Shown here: one piece after another, positions 22,079 through 30,906 of the stretch | Layout of the letters: every line of letters begins with the position of its first letter | Numbering within the stretch: the stretch's first letter is position 1 | Assembly (NCBI GenBank): GCA_004195715.1 | Contig: PSPX01000020.1 | Location: forward strand, 1 to 37,887 | Length of the DNA stretch: 37,887 nt | Reading direction: 5' to 3' | DNA from: Methanobacteriota archaeon | GTDB taxonomy: Archaea > Thermoplasmatota > Poseidoniia > Poseidoniales > Thalassarchaeaceae | Translations under genes and position numbers: made by a program | The notes under the pieces: generated by a model | The model's database searches: none | What the model was told of the DNA's origin: nothing | What the model saw: only the letters and a program-made list of their open reading frames with translations

Positions 22079-22971
22079 TAAACTCTCTCAGTCCGCTTGT
22101 TCATGTCGGGCATGAAGGCCCAAGTGCTATCAGATCCTAGCCTATCTCTAAGGAACCCCTCAAGGAGAGTCTGATACCGCAACTCCTCTGCTTCTGCTTG
22201 AGCAAACTGACGAAGATTCCTGAGCAGGTCACTGAAAGCACCAATCACCAAGATATGTTCGCAATCAAGGAGCAGATCATCCTCGTCGTCGTCCAGATCG
22301 CTAACCCTCGTAGAGTGCGTAATGTGCAGGGAGACAGAGGTGGGGATCGGGTGAAGTCTGATGACTGCGTATCGGGCTACCTTCTCTTCACGGGCTAATC
22401 GTGCATAGGTGCTGGCTTCTGTATTGTCCTTCAAAGAAATCACACCAGAGGTAGGGACACTCTTGCTGAAATGGAGAACCGAAGTGAAGATGCGATCCGT
22501 CACAGTCCCAATAGTTTTCTCGTCTTCAACCAACAGTCCATTAGCGTCATACCCACGGACCCTGTAAGTGCCCGAATCTGACCCGGCATCAGTTACAGCC
22601 ACGAGAGCAGTGGCTGCAGAGGGTTGTGTCAGAACCCCTCGATTGCCCAGACGAGAGTAATACTGAGGGTTACCAGCACTCCCAATATCCTTGATATACC
22701 TCTCGGTAAGATCCTGGTCAGGCAGTGGCATGACTACTCGATTGTTGGTCCTGTCATAGACCTTGATGATCTTAGCAACGCTCTGAGGAAGGCCCACTGT
22801 CTCAGTGGTAGCAGTTACGGTAGTCTCCTGAAGTAACTCAGGCCAGTTGTAGAACTGCAGGATCTCCTTGTATCTCCTGTTTATGGCTTCCTTGACGACA
22901 GTTTCCTTATCCAAGTCTGTCCGGTTGGCGAAACGCAGAACCTCTCCGGCTATGTCTCCAAATGTCTTCAT
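22078..22971 (-). CDS. Tail adaptor / head-tail connector (P22 gp4 / T7 gp11-like, 297 aa)
   Basis: MKTFGDIAGEVLRFANR followed by AINRRYKEILQFYNWPELLQ is the hallmark N-terminus of podovirus tail adaptor proteins: helices that bind the portal, then the conserved Y-x-x-I/L..y.W.el. The middle is beta-rich, and the last third is helical (CEHILVIGAFSDLLRNLRQ; AEAEELRYQTLLEGFLRD). It would form the ring beneath the portal. Position between capsid-side genes and the propeller gene agrees. Confidence 0.75.
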   Translation of the reverse strand: MKTFGDIAGEVLRFANRTDLDKETVVKEAINRRYKEILQFYNWPELLQETTVTATTETVGLPQSVAKIIKVYDRTNNRVVMPLPDQDLTERYIKDIGSAGNPQYYSRLGNRGVLTQPSAATALVAVTDAGSDSGTYRVRGYDANGLLVEDEKTIGTVTDRIFTSVLHFSKSVPTSGVISLKDNTEASTYARLAREEKVARYAVIRLHPIPTSVSLHITHSTRVSDLDDDEDDLLLDCEHILVIGAFSDLLRNLRQFAQAEAEELRYQTLLEGFLRDRLGSDSTWAFMPDMNKRTERV

Positions 22972-22972
22972 G

Positions 22973-25900
22973 CTATTTTGTCCTCTGTCGTAAGGTTGAA
23001 AGCTGCCTGAACGCTTTGTATCCCAAATGCTCCGGGTTTATCACGGCGTACTGGCAAAACACTTCAGCCGGAGTAGCCGCAAAAGTAACCCCTGTTATCC
23101 CATAGGAACCTGTTGCACTTACAGGAGTCCCCACCACTAATACCGCATACGAACCTGTTGCGGTAGTCACTCCAGATACGGTTACAGAGTAAGAACCAGT
23201 GGCCGTAACAGTCCCGGAAGTGGTCGAAGATACATCATAGGAACCAGTTGCGGTAACTGGAGACCCAGTAGATATGACCGCATAAGAACCCGTTGCCGAA
23301 GCAGTGCCCGTCGATGTCACCGCATAGGAACCCGTAGAGGTTACAGGGGTGCCTGTTGACGAAATGCTGTAAGCACCAGTGGCCGTGACTGCCGTTCCTG
23401 TGCTTGTAACAGCGTATGATCCCGTTGCCGAAGCAGTGCCAGAAGCACTCGAAGACACTTCATAACTGCCTGTTGCCGTGACACCCGCAACGGCGGGAAT
23501 CTCCCATTGGCTCATCCTTATTGTTCTATTAGCCTTGGGCAGGGTACCAGACGGGATGTTAAAGTTCGTGGTAATCTTTGACGAGTTGGTGGGACGGTTC
23601 CTTGGTAAGTCATAAGAGACATAAGCCGAAGCAAGAACTTGGTCATCAGCATCCGTGGTAGAACTGCCCTGTAGTGCCTCATCGTAAAGGTCGATATAAT
23701 AACCATCACTAAAGTGCGAGGTTTGGTATGTTTGCTTGCCGGGAGTTGGGTAACCACTATAAATCCGATTGTACCCAGCAATGAATAACGCTAGGTTGTT
23801 TTGACTTGACCATTGGTTTGTGCTATCGCCCATATTATAGGAGGTAATCGAAGTGCCTAATGAAACCGATCTATCTGAAAAGGCATCCACTAGAGACCAG
23901 TTTTTAGTTGACCCTGTGAGAGCGGGGACAACATTCCTGATCCTTAGTAGAACTCCACCTATTATATTTCCAGTAGCGGAGGTACTGGTGGTGTCTTCAC
24001 CCGCATCCCTTTGAAACTCCGCCTTGAACTCGTAGTCCGTTGGCTCGCCGGAAGCCGCAACGGTCCTAACACCCATCCAGGAGACAGTCCCTTGCCATAT
24101 CCCGGCTCCAGGGGACAAAACATCATGGGAAACATACTGACCGCCCGCCGTCACATCGACATATGCATCGAAGCCAGAGTGGGTGTATACGGCATCGTAA
24201 GTTGGGGATGGCGTTGTGGCTTCCATCGTGCCACCAACACCACCAATAATCATAACAAGTTGATCGCCCGGAGACAGACTTACAGTTGGAGTAAATGTAA
24301 TAGATGAATCATTGGTCTGATCGACACTTCCGACAGCAGTCATGGAGACCGAGGCAACTACTTCAACTGTTGGTGCTGGTACTCCCGTTGAGGTAACTGC
24401 ATAACTTCCTGTAGCCGAAACAGAACCACCAGCTGTCGAATCAACTGCGTAGGAACCCGTTGCCGTGGCGGTCGCTGAACTGGTGACTGAATAACTACCC
24501 GTGGCTGTTACCGGAGAGCCAGCCACCTGGACCGCATAAGAGCCTGTCGAAGTTACCGCCGTACCCGTGGAGGTAACGGCATAACTACCCGTTGAAGTAG
24601 TCGGAGACCCGGCAGTAAGGACGGCATAACTGCCTGTCGAGGTGATCGCCGTCCCCGTCGATGTCACTGCATAAGAACCAGTTGAAGTTACCGGAGAACC
24701 CGTGAGCAGGATCGCATAAGCACCAGTGGCGGTTACTGCTGTCCCCGCTGCGATAACTGCATAACTGCCTGTGGCTGAAGCGGAACCACCAGTTGTCGAA
24801 TCAACATCGTAGGAACCTGTGGCTGTAACTGCTGTCCCTGTAGAGGTGACGGCATAGGAACCTGTGGCTGTGGACACCGTGCCAGCCGCAGTAACGGCGT
24901 AAGACCCGGTTGCTGTTGTCACCGTTCCTGTCGAGGTAACGGCGTAAGATCCTGTGGAGGTCGCTACTGTTCCTGTTGAAGTAACTGCATAAGCACCCGT
25001 AGCGGTTGTGGCTGTTCCCGCAGAAGTGACTGCGTAAGATCCTGTGGCAGTAGCAATCGTTCCCGCAGACACAACAGCGTATGAACCTGTAGCCGAAACA
25101 GAACTGCTAGTCGTTGAGTCAACATCGTAACTACCTGTGGCTGTAACTGCTGTTCCAGTAGATGTCACCGCATACGAGCCAGTAGCAGTAACAGGAGTTC
25201 CCGTAAAGGTAACTGCGTATGAGCCTGTTGCGGTTGCCACTGTCCCTGTGGAGAGAACAGCGTATGAACCTGTGGCTGTAACAGCCAACCCGGTAGTGGA
25301 TACCGCATACGCACCTGTGGCTGTTGCTACCGTTCCCGTTGAGGTGACTGCGTAACTACCCGTTGCGGTGACAGCCCCCGTGGAAGTAACGGCATAGTCA
25401 CCCGTGGCAGTCGTCGGGGTTCCAGTGGAGGTTACTGCATAGGAGCCAGTGGCCGTGACCGGAGTTCCGGCAGTCTTGACGGCATACGATCCCGTGGCTG
25501 TTGAAGCAGTGCCCGTGGAAGTGACGGCATACGAGCCTGTGGCAGTGACGGGGGTTCCTGCGGTGGTGCCACCCGCATCCTCCCGAAGACCAACCTGTAT
25601 CGAACTCCACCGACGATTACCCGTTGCGGAACACGCAACACCCGTGACAAGGGAAGTTCCAGCCACCTGCACATAGTGCATAAGCCCCAAGGCACCATCC
25701 CCCCCGGTGCCAGAGAGTTGCCCGCCGAAAGCGAACCCAGTGGGGGCTGGACTGGAAAATGTCGAGTTCCTTGCATACGCCACCCACCCGAACTGAGCCA
25801 CATTGCTCGTTCCGGCAACGCTAGTTGGGTTTGTCCAGGTTATATTCCCGCTAGAGTTGGTACCTGCCCAGCCCGTTCCCTCGGCCCCGATAGTTACCGT

Positions 25901-26263
25901 GCCTCCCGATACACGGGAGATATGCATCTTGTTCCCCTGGCCCGACCAGCCAGAGCCTGTACTCACGGTCGTTCGGCTATTGCTCACATCGAGAGCGGTG
26001 ACTGTGTGGTAGTAGACAGACAACCGTGCGTCAGTCCCAGCACTGGGTTCGTAACCAATGAGGGTGAAGGCGACGCTCGATATCGGTGTCGCTGTGTTTT
26101 GTAGTTCAGGTTGGTCGGTACTATTGCTGGATGGGATACCGTTGGACTTCCTGCCCCCTGCACAGGCAACAAAAATAATGTCCCCAGCAGAGAGAGTTAT
26201 AAGGTTGGAAGTCGATGAGTTGCTGGCTGAAACAACCAGAGTGGTTTCCAGTACAACTGCCAT
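22973..26263 (-). CDS. Repeat-rich surface fibre/adhesin-like protein (1096 aa)
   Basis: Three kinds of region. Residues 1-235 form a beta-rich globular domain (LITLSAGDIIFVACAGG). About 241-631 hold 26 near-perfect 15-residue repeats of consensus ATGSYAVTSTGTxVT. About 632-925 are a second globular domain starting SVSMTAVGSVD and containing VSLSPGDQLVMIIGGVGG, which looks paralogous to the first. About 930-1058 hold nine more repeats, and the last 40 residues are basic with one Cys. The repeats predict an extended beta fibre. The gene sits between capsid genes and the tail adaptor, so it may be a head- or tail-associated fibre. There is no collagen or Ig signature and no enzyme motif. Start ATG overlaps the upstream stop (TGATG). 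Confidence 0.75.
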   Translation of the reverse strand: MAVVLETTLVVSASNSSTSNLITLSAGDIIFVACAGGRKSNGIPSSNSTDQPELQNTATPISSVAFTLIGYEPSAGTDARLSVYYHTVTALDVSNSRTTVSTGSGWSGQGNKMHISRVSGGTVTIGAEGTGWAGTNSSGNITWTNPTSVAGTSNVAQFGWVAYARNSTFSSPAPTGFAFGGQLSGTGGDGALGLMHYVQVAGTSLVTGVACSATGNRRWSSIQVGLREDAGGTTAGTPVTATGSYAVTSTGTASTATGSYAVKTAGTPVTATGSYAVTSTGTPTTATGDYAVTSTGAVTATGSYAVTSTGTVATATGAYAVSTTGLAVTATGSYAVLSTGTVATATGSYAVTFTGTPVTATGSYAVTSTGTAVTATGSYDVDSTTSSSVSATGSYAVVSAGTIATATGSYAVTSAGTATTATGAYAVTSTGTVATSTGSYAVTSTGTVTTATGSYAVTAAGTVSTATGSYAVTSTGTAVTATGSYDVDSTTGGSASATGSYAVIAAGTAVTATGAYAILLTGSPVTSTGSYAVTSTGTAITSTGSYAVLTAGSPTTSTGSYAVTSTGTAVTSTGSYAVQVAGSPVTATGSYSVTSSATATATGSYAVDSTAGGSVSATGSYAVTSTGVPAPTVEVVASVSMTAVGSVDQTNDSSITFTPTVSLSPGDQLVMIIGGVGGTMEATTPSPTYDAVYTHSGFDAYVDVTAGGQYVSHDVLSPGAGIWQGTVSWMGVRTVAASGEPTDYEFKAEFQRDAGEDTTSTSATGNIIGGVLLRIRNVVPALTGSTKNWSLVDAFSDRSVSLGTSITSYNMGDSTNQWSSQNNLALFIAGYNRIYSGYPTPGKQTYQTSHFSDGYYIDLYDEALQGSSTTDADDQVLASAYVSYDLPRNRPTNSSKITTNFNIPSGTLPKANRTIRMSQWEIPAVAGVTATGSYEVSSSASGTASATGSYAVTSTGTAVTATGAYSISSTGTPVTSTGSYAVTSTGTASATGSYAVISTGSPVTATGSYDVSSTTSGTVTATGSYSVTVSGVTTATGSYAVLVVGTPVSATGSYGITGVTFAATPAEVFCQYAVINPEHLGYKAFRQLSTLRQRTK
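23090..23476 (-). repeat. 45-bp tandem repeats, second block (9 units)
   Basis: About nine copies of the unit encoding ATGSYxVxSTGTxxT, with units of 14-16 codons. Last unit is degenerate. This block codes for the C-terminal fibre segment and matches the larger block at 24371-25543. Confidence 0.8.
24371..25543 (-). repeat. 45-bp tandem repeats, first block (26 units)
   Basis: Twenty-six in-frame units, mostly exactly 15 codons (two of 14, three of 16). Invariant core is T-G-S-Y-x-V; variable positions follow. Every seventh or eighth unit is a 16-codon variant with SYDVDST or SYAVDST, hinting at a higher-order repeat. Amino acids are more conserved than the third codon positions, so the array is under protein-level selection. 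Confidence 0.85.
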
Positions 26264-27411
26264 CAGGTGTAGTCAATCTTGATATAGACTATGCCGGGTT
26301 CGTTCATATCCTCGACAACGAACTGCACCACTTGATCTGCCGCAACAGAAAGCCCGGGAGAGGCCCACGCTTCTTTGGTAAAGACTGAAGCACCAACCTC
26401 CGTCAGTGCTGGCACGGAAGCCTCACTGAAGCCACTCACAATCGTAGACATCGGTGAGGAGAACTTCCTTACAGTGTGAGTCCCCTTGGAGTCTCTTGGA
26501 TCAGTGGTCACATAAGGATGGCCCGTGGACCCGTTGGCGTTTCGTAGTGCGGAATTCGTTTCCCACTTGTGAGCCAAGTACCCTTCGATCTCCTGCCTCT
26601 TGGTTGTTCCCATCGTGGAAGCATCTTCGTCGTATACCAGGATCTCGTTGATTTCAAAAGTCCCGCTGCCCTGATCTCCGTCTGTGGTGTTTGCCTTGTT
26701 GATGAAGTTGAAATTGAATGCGCTGGTGAAGGTGGATGTGTCTTCTAGTAGTTCGATACCATTCTCGTAGTCCCAAACCGTTCCGCTTGTGTTGTCGCCA
26801 GTCATTAGCGATCCAGACCAGAGTGCCTCATTGTTAGCGTTGTCGATGATTGCACACTTGTTGTTGTCGATGCCCCATATAGAAAGGAGGTCTCCCCTTG
26901 ATGGGTTCGTTCCTCCGAATAGGTATGCTTCTCTGGCAGAGTTCTTTGTGACAGCCTTAAATGAAACAAAGATGGTGAATGGGTCGGTGGATGCAAACTG
27001 GAACTGGGCAGATGGTAGACTCGCTATTTCGCCTTCATCGAAGAGCATCGTTGGTCGTGCTGCTTGACCTGTTCCGTTTATCAAGTAAGAAGGCTTCGTA
27101 GTTCCTGTACCAGTGACAGAGTTTGCTGGTCTGTACCACGACTTCCAACTGGAAATGTCTGTGCCGCTTGAGGATGGGTTGCCGAATGTCATCGGCTTAT
27201 CTGCAAGCAACGCAAATGTGAGGGAGTCACCGAAGATGTCCGTCTTCAGTTGGTCCAGCGTCATGTCTAGTGTCAGATCAGAAGCATTCTCTTTAGTGAC
27301 ATAGACATTGTGGATCTTGTGGGCAGCACTGCTTACATACGCAACAGTCGCAGGGAATCCGTCTGTCGGTATCGCTGCCCTCGTATCGAAGGACAGTGTT
27401 CTGAACGCCAT
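26263..27411 (-). CDS. LamG/concanavalin-like lectin-fold structural protein (382 aa)
   Basis: The middle contains PTMLFDEGEIASLPSAQFQF, FTIFVSFKAVTKNS and then EINEILVYDEDASTMGTTKR and RQEIEGYLAHKWET, the last being the characteristic C-terminal strand-plus-helix of LamG-type domains (E-I-L-V-Y-D...E-x-Y-L-A-x-K-W). Such domains in phages bind carbohydrate on fibres or capsid decorations. The flanking N- and C-terminal parts are beta-rich and of unknown fold. It precedes the repeat-rich gene with which it overlaps by one base, so the two may form one appendage. Confidence 0.7.
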   Translation of the reverse strand: MAFRTLSFDTRAAIPTDGFPATVAYVSSAAHKIHNVYVTKENASDLTLDMTLDQLKTDIFGDSLTFALLADKPMTFGNPSSSGTDISSWKSWYRPANSVTGTGTTKPSYLINGTGQAARPTMLFDEGEIASLPSAQFQFASTDPFTIFVSFKAVTKNSAREAYLFGGTNPSRGDLLSIWGIDNNKCAIIDNANNEALWSGSLMTGDNTSGTVWDYENGIELLEDTSTFTSAFNFNFINKANTTDGDQGSGTFEINEILVYDEDASTMGTTKRQEIEGYLAHKWETNSALRNANGSTGHPYVTTDPRDSKGTHTVRKFSSPMSTIVSGFSEASVPALTEVGASVFTKEAWASPGLSVAADQVVQFVVEDMNEPGIVYIKIDYT

Positions 27412-27423
27412 GTCACCACCCAG

Positions 27424-27735
27424 CTACTCCTCGTGAAGTACGATCTTGTCCCCGCCGAACTCCCACAAATGTCTCTTCTCACCCTGCTCCCACCCGAAGA
27501 AGTAACGGGTTGGACCCTTGGTCTCCGTGTCGCTTGGGTCGGTGCTGATAACAATCGAGTGACGCTCAAAGATCACGGGACTGGCTTCAATTGGGATCTC
27601 GACCATGAAGGGGATCTCAACACCCGGCCCCTTGATGACCAACGAGCGAAGCGAAAACTCTCGGGCAAAGGTTTGCCCCAGCCCATCTGAGTCAACCTTC
27701 TCGCCAGAGGTTGTGATCCCCTGCCAAGTGAACAT
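27424..27735 (-). CDS. Hypothetical structural-region protein (103 aa)
   Basis: Beta-rich and charged: SLRSLVIKGPGVEIPFMVEI, SPVIFERHSIVISTD, TRYFFGWEQGEKRHLWEFGG. No family recognised. One-base overlap with the previous gene's stop. Possibly a small virion component placed between decoration and fibre genes. Confidence 0.6.
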   Translation of the reverse strand: MFTWQGITTSGEKVDSDGLGQTFAREFSLRSLVIKGPGVEIPFMVEIPIEASPVIFERHSIVISTDPSDTETKGPTRYFFGWEQGEKRHLWEFGGDKIVLHEE

Positions 27736-28301
27736 TAGACAACTACATCAAAGGTAACTTGAATTCCCAACCCCACTCCAGCAACGGAATTTGCATTGGT
27801 GGTCACTTGCAACGCAAACAGTTGAGTCAAACCAGTTCCGGTATTAGTCAAGACAAGATCGGTGGTCAGCAACCCCTCGCTATTTGCCCCGTTGATTGAC
27901 AGAGCAGTTGGACCCGCAAGAACCGTTGTGTCTCCGGTGGTCGCTCCGACCCCAGTTGTGTATAAAGCGTCTGCCATTTCACCCTGGCTACTCACTGTTG
28001 CACCATTACCATCGGTGTCAGTTCCGGTCGCCCCTGCCGGTGTATTCGTTCTCTTGAGCAAGCAAGTGTTGGCAGTAATCGTAGAGCCAGAACCACCAAC
28101 CCCGTCATCGAGGAACGAAATCTTGAAGAACCTGCGAACACTACGAGAGCCATTAGTAATCGCATCGGCAAGAACTTCAGCAGTGCTGTTGGCAGTGTCG
28201 TCAGTTCCACCAAAACCGAAGGTTGCTCCGGTGTTTGCTGCGGTGGGAAGCGTAGCACTTGTCCCCGCTGTATATGATTTCCAAGTTGCTGCTGCACCCA
28301 T
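27735..28301 (-). CDS. Hypothetical virion protein, Ala/Gly/Thr-rich (188 aa)
   Basis: The composition (Ala, Gly, Thr, Val) and periodic short beta strands (STITANTCLLKRTN; LLTTDLVLTNTGTGLTQLF; GVGLGIQVTFDVVV) suggest a beta-sandwich structural protein such as a capsid decoration or minor head protein. No catalytic motif and no family recognised. Position shortly after the major capsid gene supports a head role, but this is inference. Confidence 0.6.
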   Translation of the reverse strand: MGAAATWKSYTAGTSATLPTAANTGATFGFGGTDDTANSTAEVLADAITNGSRSVRRFFKISFLDDGVGGSGSTITANTCLLKRTNTPAGATGTDTDGNGATVSSQGEMADALYTTGVGATTGDTTVLAGPTALSINGANSEGLLTTDLVLTNTGTGLTQLFALQVTTNANSVAGVGLGIQVTFDVVV

Positions 28302-28311
28302 TACTTACCCC

Positions 28312-28668
28312 TTACTTCGGGTCTTTCAGGTCGAACCTGGAAAACATCCGAATGAATTTCTTTGAACCACCAGTGTTCCAGAACTCGGGAAGCAATGCGT
28401 TCACGAGTATCCAAGGACGGGTGGGGATTAAAGCGGCCATCATCAGGTCGCCATTTATGCTCATGCCATTTGGCTGGTGTTTCGTCTGACGAAGCAGATC
28501 AACTTCCTTGAGAAATCGCTTTACCTCGTGAGGGTACTTCTTGAACCAAGTATCCATGATAGCCCGAAGAACTCTCTCTTCAGCCTGACCTTTGACATAA
28601 CTAGTAGGGACTGGACGGGGGGCCGCAACCTTGGCGACCCCCCTACCATTCGTAGACTTGCTAGTCAT
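28312..28668 (-). CDS. Hypothetical protein following the capsid gene (118 aa)
   Basis: The start is ATG 28668 (or TTG 28671), overlapping the end of the capsid gene. Basic overall: a disordered Lys/Arg/Pro N-terminus, then helical ERVLRAIMDTWFKKYPHEVK, FLKEVDLLRQTKHQPNG and a C-terminal WNTGGSKKFIRMFSRFDLK. No family recognised. By position it may be a head completion or connector factor. Confidence 0.55.
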   Translation of the reverse strand: MTSKSTNGRGVAKVAAPRPVPTSYVKGQAEERVLRAIMDTWFKKYPHEVKRFLKEVDLLRQTKHQPNGMSINGDLMMAALIPTRPWILVNALLPEFWNTGGSKKFIRMFSRFDLKDPK

Positions 28669-29689
28669 CAAGGATGTTTACCCAAGCACCAGCAGCACCG
28701 ACAGCAGCAACCTCAAGAGTCAGTTCATGGAGAACCATGCCACGCTCGGAGTCACCACTCTTCGGCAGACGCTCGGCAACAGTTGGACGCAGGGTCGCCT
28801 TGCGAAGATGCTGACGCTCGAAAGCGAAAGCAGTCTTTGAAAGAGCGACCGTAGCGATTCTTCCCAAGTCACCGTCAGGAGTTCCGTGACCCGTTGGGCC
28901 AAAACGCTCAAGAATAACATCAACAGTGCCGAAATCGCTTTCGTACCGCATGACATTTGAAACGAGATCGTTCTTGCCAACATTGAAACGAGCAATCGAA
29001 GAACCAGCGTATGCCGTGATGTCCTTCTTCGCTGCCGGAGAAGCAAGGATCGTGTCAGGTGCAACACCCGCCGTCCACATTCTCTGCAGCAGAGTGTTGA
29101 AGTCCTCTTCAGCAAGTTGAAGTGCCGTACCAAGAGTCGCCGGGGCACCAGTGCCATCTGTGCCGATCAGATCGAAGAGAAAGTTATCCGCTGCCACCGC
29201 CACATCAGCGTCCAAGATCTCGTGGTAGAGACCGTTCATGGTGCGAGCATTGCCAGCAATTAGAGTTCCTGCTGGAACAGTTTGATCCACCTGACACAGC
29301 AACGCTTGTTCAGTGTTGCGAGCCAACTCACGCAAAGCCTTCATCATCTGGTACGAGAACTGAGAAGCCATACCCGCATGGGTGACAGCCTCGTTCGTGC
29401 CCGTGACAGCAAAGTCCTTGCGAAGAATCTGCGTGTGGTTGTTTGAGCGAGTCGGATCAACCAGCGTAGCACCAGAAAACTGATCGCCCTCAACGGCACC
29501 AGCAGAAGTAGTCGCAGTGAGACTATCCCTGATCCACTCATGTTTTGTCGAAGTCGCTGCAACAGACTGCAGCATGGAGAAAAACGGTGTGTCATACGGC
29601 GAGATCATCGTGATGACATCAGAGAGATCTTCTCTGATAGTCGTTGTCAGATGATCAGCGGTATGTTCAGCACCACCAATAATAGCCAT
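28661..29689 (-). CDS. Major capsid protein, SU10/DUF5309 type (342 aa)
   Basis: The N-terminus (TTIREDLSDVITMISPYDTPFFSML, residues 15-40) followed by KHEWIRDSL, the RSNNHTQILRKDFAVTGTNEAV segment and the helix ELARNTEQALL are the landmarks of the SU10-like (DUF5309) HK97-fold capsid family. Later come APDTILASPAAKKDITAYAG, FGTVDVILERF and RHLRKATLRPTVAERLPKSGDS, as in that family. Directly downstream of the scaffold gene. AGGACATAAC gives a ribosome binding site before ATG 29689. Confidence 0.85.
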   Translation of the reverse strand: MAIIGGAEHTADHLTTTIREDLSDVITMISPYDTPFFSMLQSVAATSTKHEWIRDSLTATTSAGAVEGDQFSGATLVDPTRSNNHTQILRKDFAVTGTNEAVTHAGMASQFSYQMMKALRELARNTEQALLCQVDQTVPAGTLIAGNARTMNGLYHEILDADVAVAADNFLFDLIGTDGTGAPATLGTALQLAEEDFNTLLQRMWTAGVAPDTILASPAAKKDITAYAGSSIARFNVGKNDLVSNVMRYESDFGTVDVILERFGPTGHGTPDGDLGRIATVALSKTAFAFERQHLRKATLRPTVAERLPKSGDSERGMVLHELTLEVAAVGAAGAWVNILDD

Positions 29690-29716
29690 TGTTATGTCCT
29701 TTTATGGGCACTGGCT

Positions 29717-30526
29717 CTAACGAGAGTCTTTCCAGGGTTGATGTTTCTCCAAGTACCGCAACAACGAGTTTGGATCGCCCGGTTGAATGCCCGCCCGATC
29801 TGCCGCCTCTTCAGCCTGTGGTGTCGTCTGAGGGGCAGGGCGAACCCCACCTTCCAAACGCTGGCTACTAGAAGGGGCACCACCAGAACGAGACAATCTC
29901 GCAAAGGTCGATTCTGCTGCCCTCAACATTCCAGTCGGGAGTTCCTGAAGACCCGGATCACTGAGGTATTCCGCCTCAGATTCCTTGAAAAAATCCGACT
30001 TAGGATTGTTGAGTTCTGGGTACTCAGACCTTGCTTGGTCCCATGCTTGCTGCCTCTGCACATCAAACTGTTGAACAGCCGATGCCCTCGCTTGCTCTTG
30101 CATGAGTCCCTGTATCGTTTGGCTTGAGATCTGCGTTGCCCGCAACTTCGCAATGTTATCAGCAGCTTCAACAGACTTTCGAGGATCGTCGAAACTATCC
30201 TCTGCTATCTTTGTCCACCGACTGATCTCATCGTCGATTGCGTCAGGCACCGCACCCGCTGGTTGCTGTACTGGAATCCCTGGTTGGCTCTGTATCTGAG
30301 CCTCGTACCCTTTCATTTTGTCGTAAACTTCTTTGAAACGGTCATAAGGAATCCTTCGATCCCCTGTTCCCGGCGATGCGTCCGAGGCTGGTGCATCTTG
30401 ACCAAATTGCTTCGCAGGAGTTTGTGCCTCTACTGTGTTCGGGGGAACACTACTGGAATCCTGGGAGCCAGTTACGCCCGAGTTGGTGACGGGGACACCA
30501 CCTACGCCCGTGTTCGTATCGTCCAA
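29717..30526 (-). CDS. Scaffolding protein (269 aa), TTG start
   Basis: No ATG or GTG fits; TTG 30526 is used, with AAGGGGG four bases upstream. The N-terminal 60 residues are Gly/Ser/Thr/Pro-rich and disordered. RRIPYDRFKEVYDKMKGYEAQI starts a long helical charged region (ASAVQQFDVQRQQAWDQARSE). The C-terminus ends with LLRYLEKHQPWKDSR, a short basic helix of the kind scaffold proteins use to bind the coat. Position immediately before the capsid gene and after the portal is the standard scaffold place. Confidence 0.75.
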   Translation of the reverse strand: MDDTNTGVGGVPVTNSGVTGSQDSSSVPPNTVEAQTPAKQFGQDAPASDASPGTGDRRIPYDRFKEVYDKMKGYEAQIQSQPGIPVQQPAGAVPDAIDDEISRWTKIAEDSFDDPRKSVEAADNIAKLRATQISSQTIQGLMQEQARASAVQQFDVQRQQAWDQARSEYPELNNPKSDFFKESEAEYLSDPGLQELPTGMLRAAESTFARLSRSGGAPSSSQRLEGGVRPAPQTTPQAEEAADRAGIQPGDPNSLLRYLEKHQPWKDSR

Positions 30527-30554
30527 GTAACCCCCTTCAGGGTATCTAGGTTTT

Positions 30555-30583
30555 TGTTACACCCAAAGACGGGTACCTGTCAA
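30555..30583 (-). promoter_or_regulatory. Weak promoter candidate before the scaffold gene
   Basis: On the minus strand a perfect TTGACA (30583-30578) is followed after 17-18 bases by a poor -10 (GTAACA or TAACAA). It lies in the 59-base gap between the gene ending at 30586 and the scaffold start at 30526, one of the few gaps in the structural operon, and could boost scaffold and capsid expression. Confidence 0.25.
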
Positions 30584-30585
30584 TA

Positions 30586-30906
30586 CTAATCCTGATCTGC
30601 ACACACATTCAAGAGGTAGTTCTCAATATCCTCAAAGGCCATATACGCTCCACGGGCTTCGTAGATGTCCTTGGGGTCGCTGGCTGTCAGAGCAGATGAA
30701 AGATATTGCTCCCGAAGAGGCTGAAGGACTGCCATTAAAAAAGCCAAACTCTGGTCCCTGATAAGGGCTTCCAGCCTTCTCTGCTCCTCTGCCCTCTTTT
30801 GGCCCATTAAGGTTTGAGGAGTTCCATCCCCATCCAAGGCACTCCAGTACCCCCGAAACTCCTTGCTTTGAAGACCATGCTCCTCAATCACCTGCTCTAT
30901 TCTCAT
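30586..30906 (-). CDS. Hypothetical protein between portal and scaffold (106 aa)
   Basis: Helical throughout: EEQRRLEALIRDQSLAFLMA, LREQYLSSALTASDPKDIYE, YMAFEDIENYLLNVCADQD. ATG 30906 overlaps the portal stop (ATGA), so translation is coupled. Possibly a small scaffold-like or portal-associated factor; no family recognised. Confidence 0.6.
   Translation of the reverse strand: MRIEQVIEEHGLQSKEFRGYWSALDGDGTPQTLMGQKRAEEQRRLEALIRDQSLAFLMAVLQPLREQYLSSALTASDPKDIYEARGAYMAFEDIENYLLNVCADQD

Noticed and set aside
25137-25355. Plus-strand open frames with a 15-residue AVTAYEPVAV-type repeat
   Set aside because: They are the exact antisense shadow of the 45-bp repeat array of the minus-strand fibre gene.
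22973-26263. Tandem repeats as a CRISPR array
   Set aside because: Repeats are contiguous, 45 bp, in frame and protein-coding, with no unique spacers and no cas genes.
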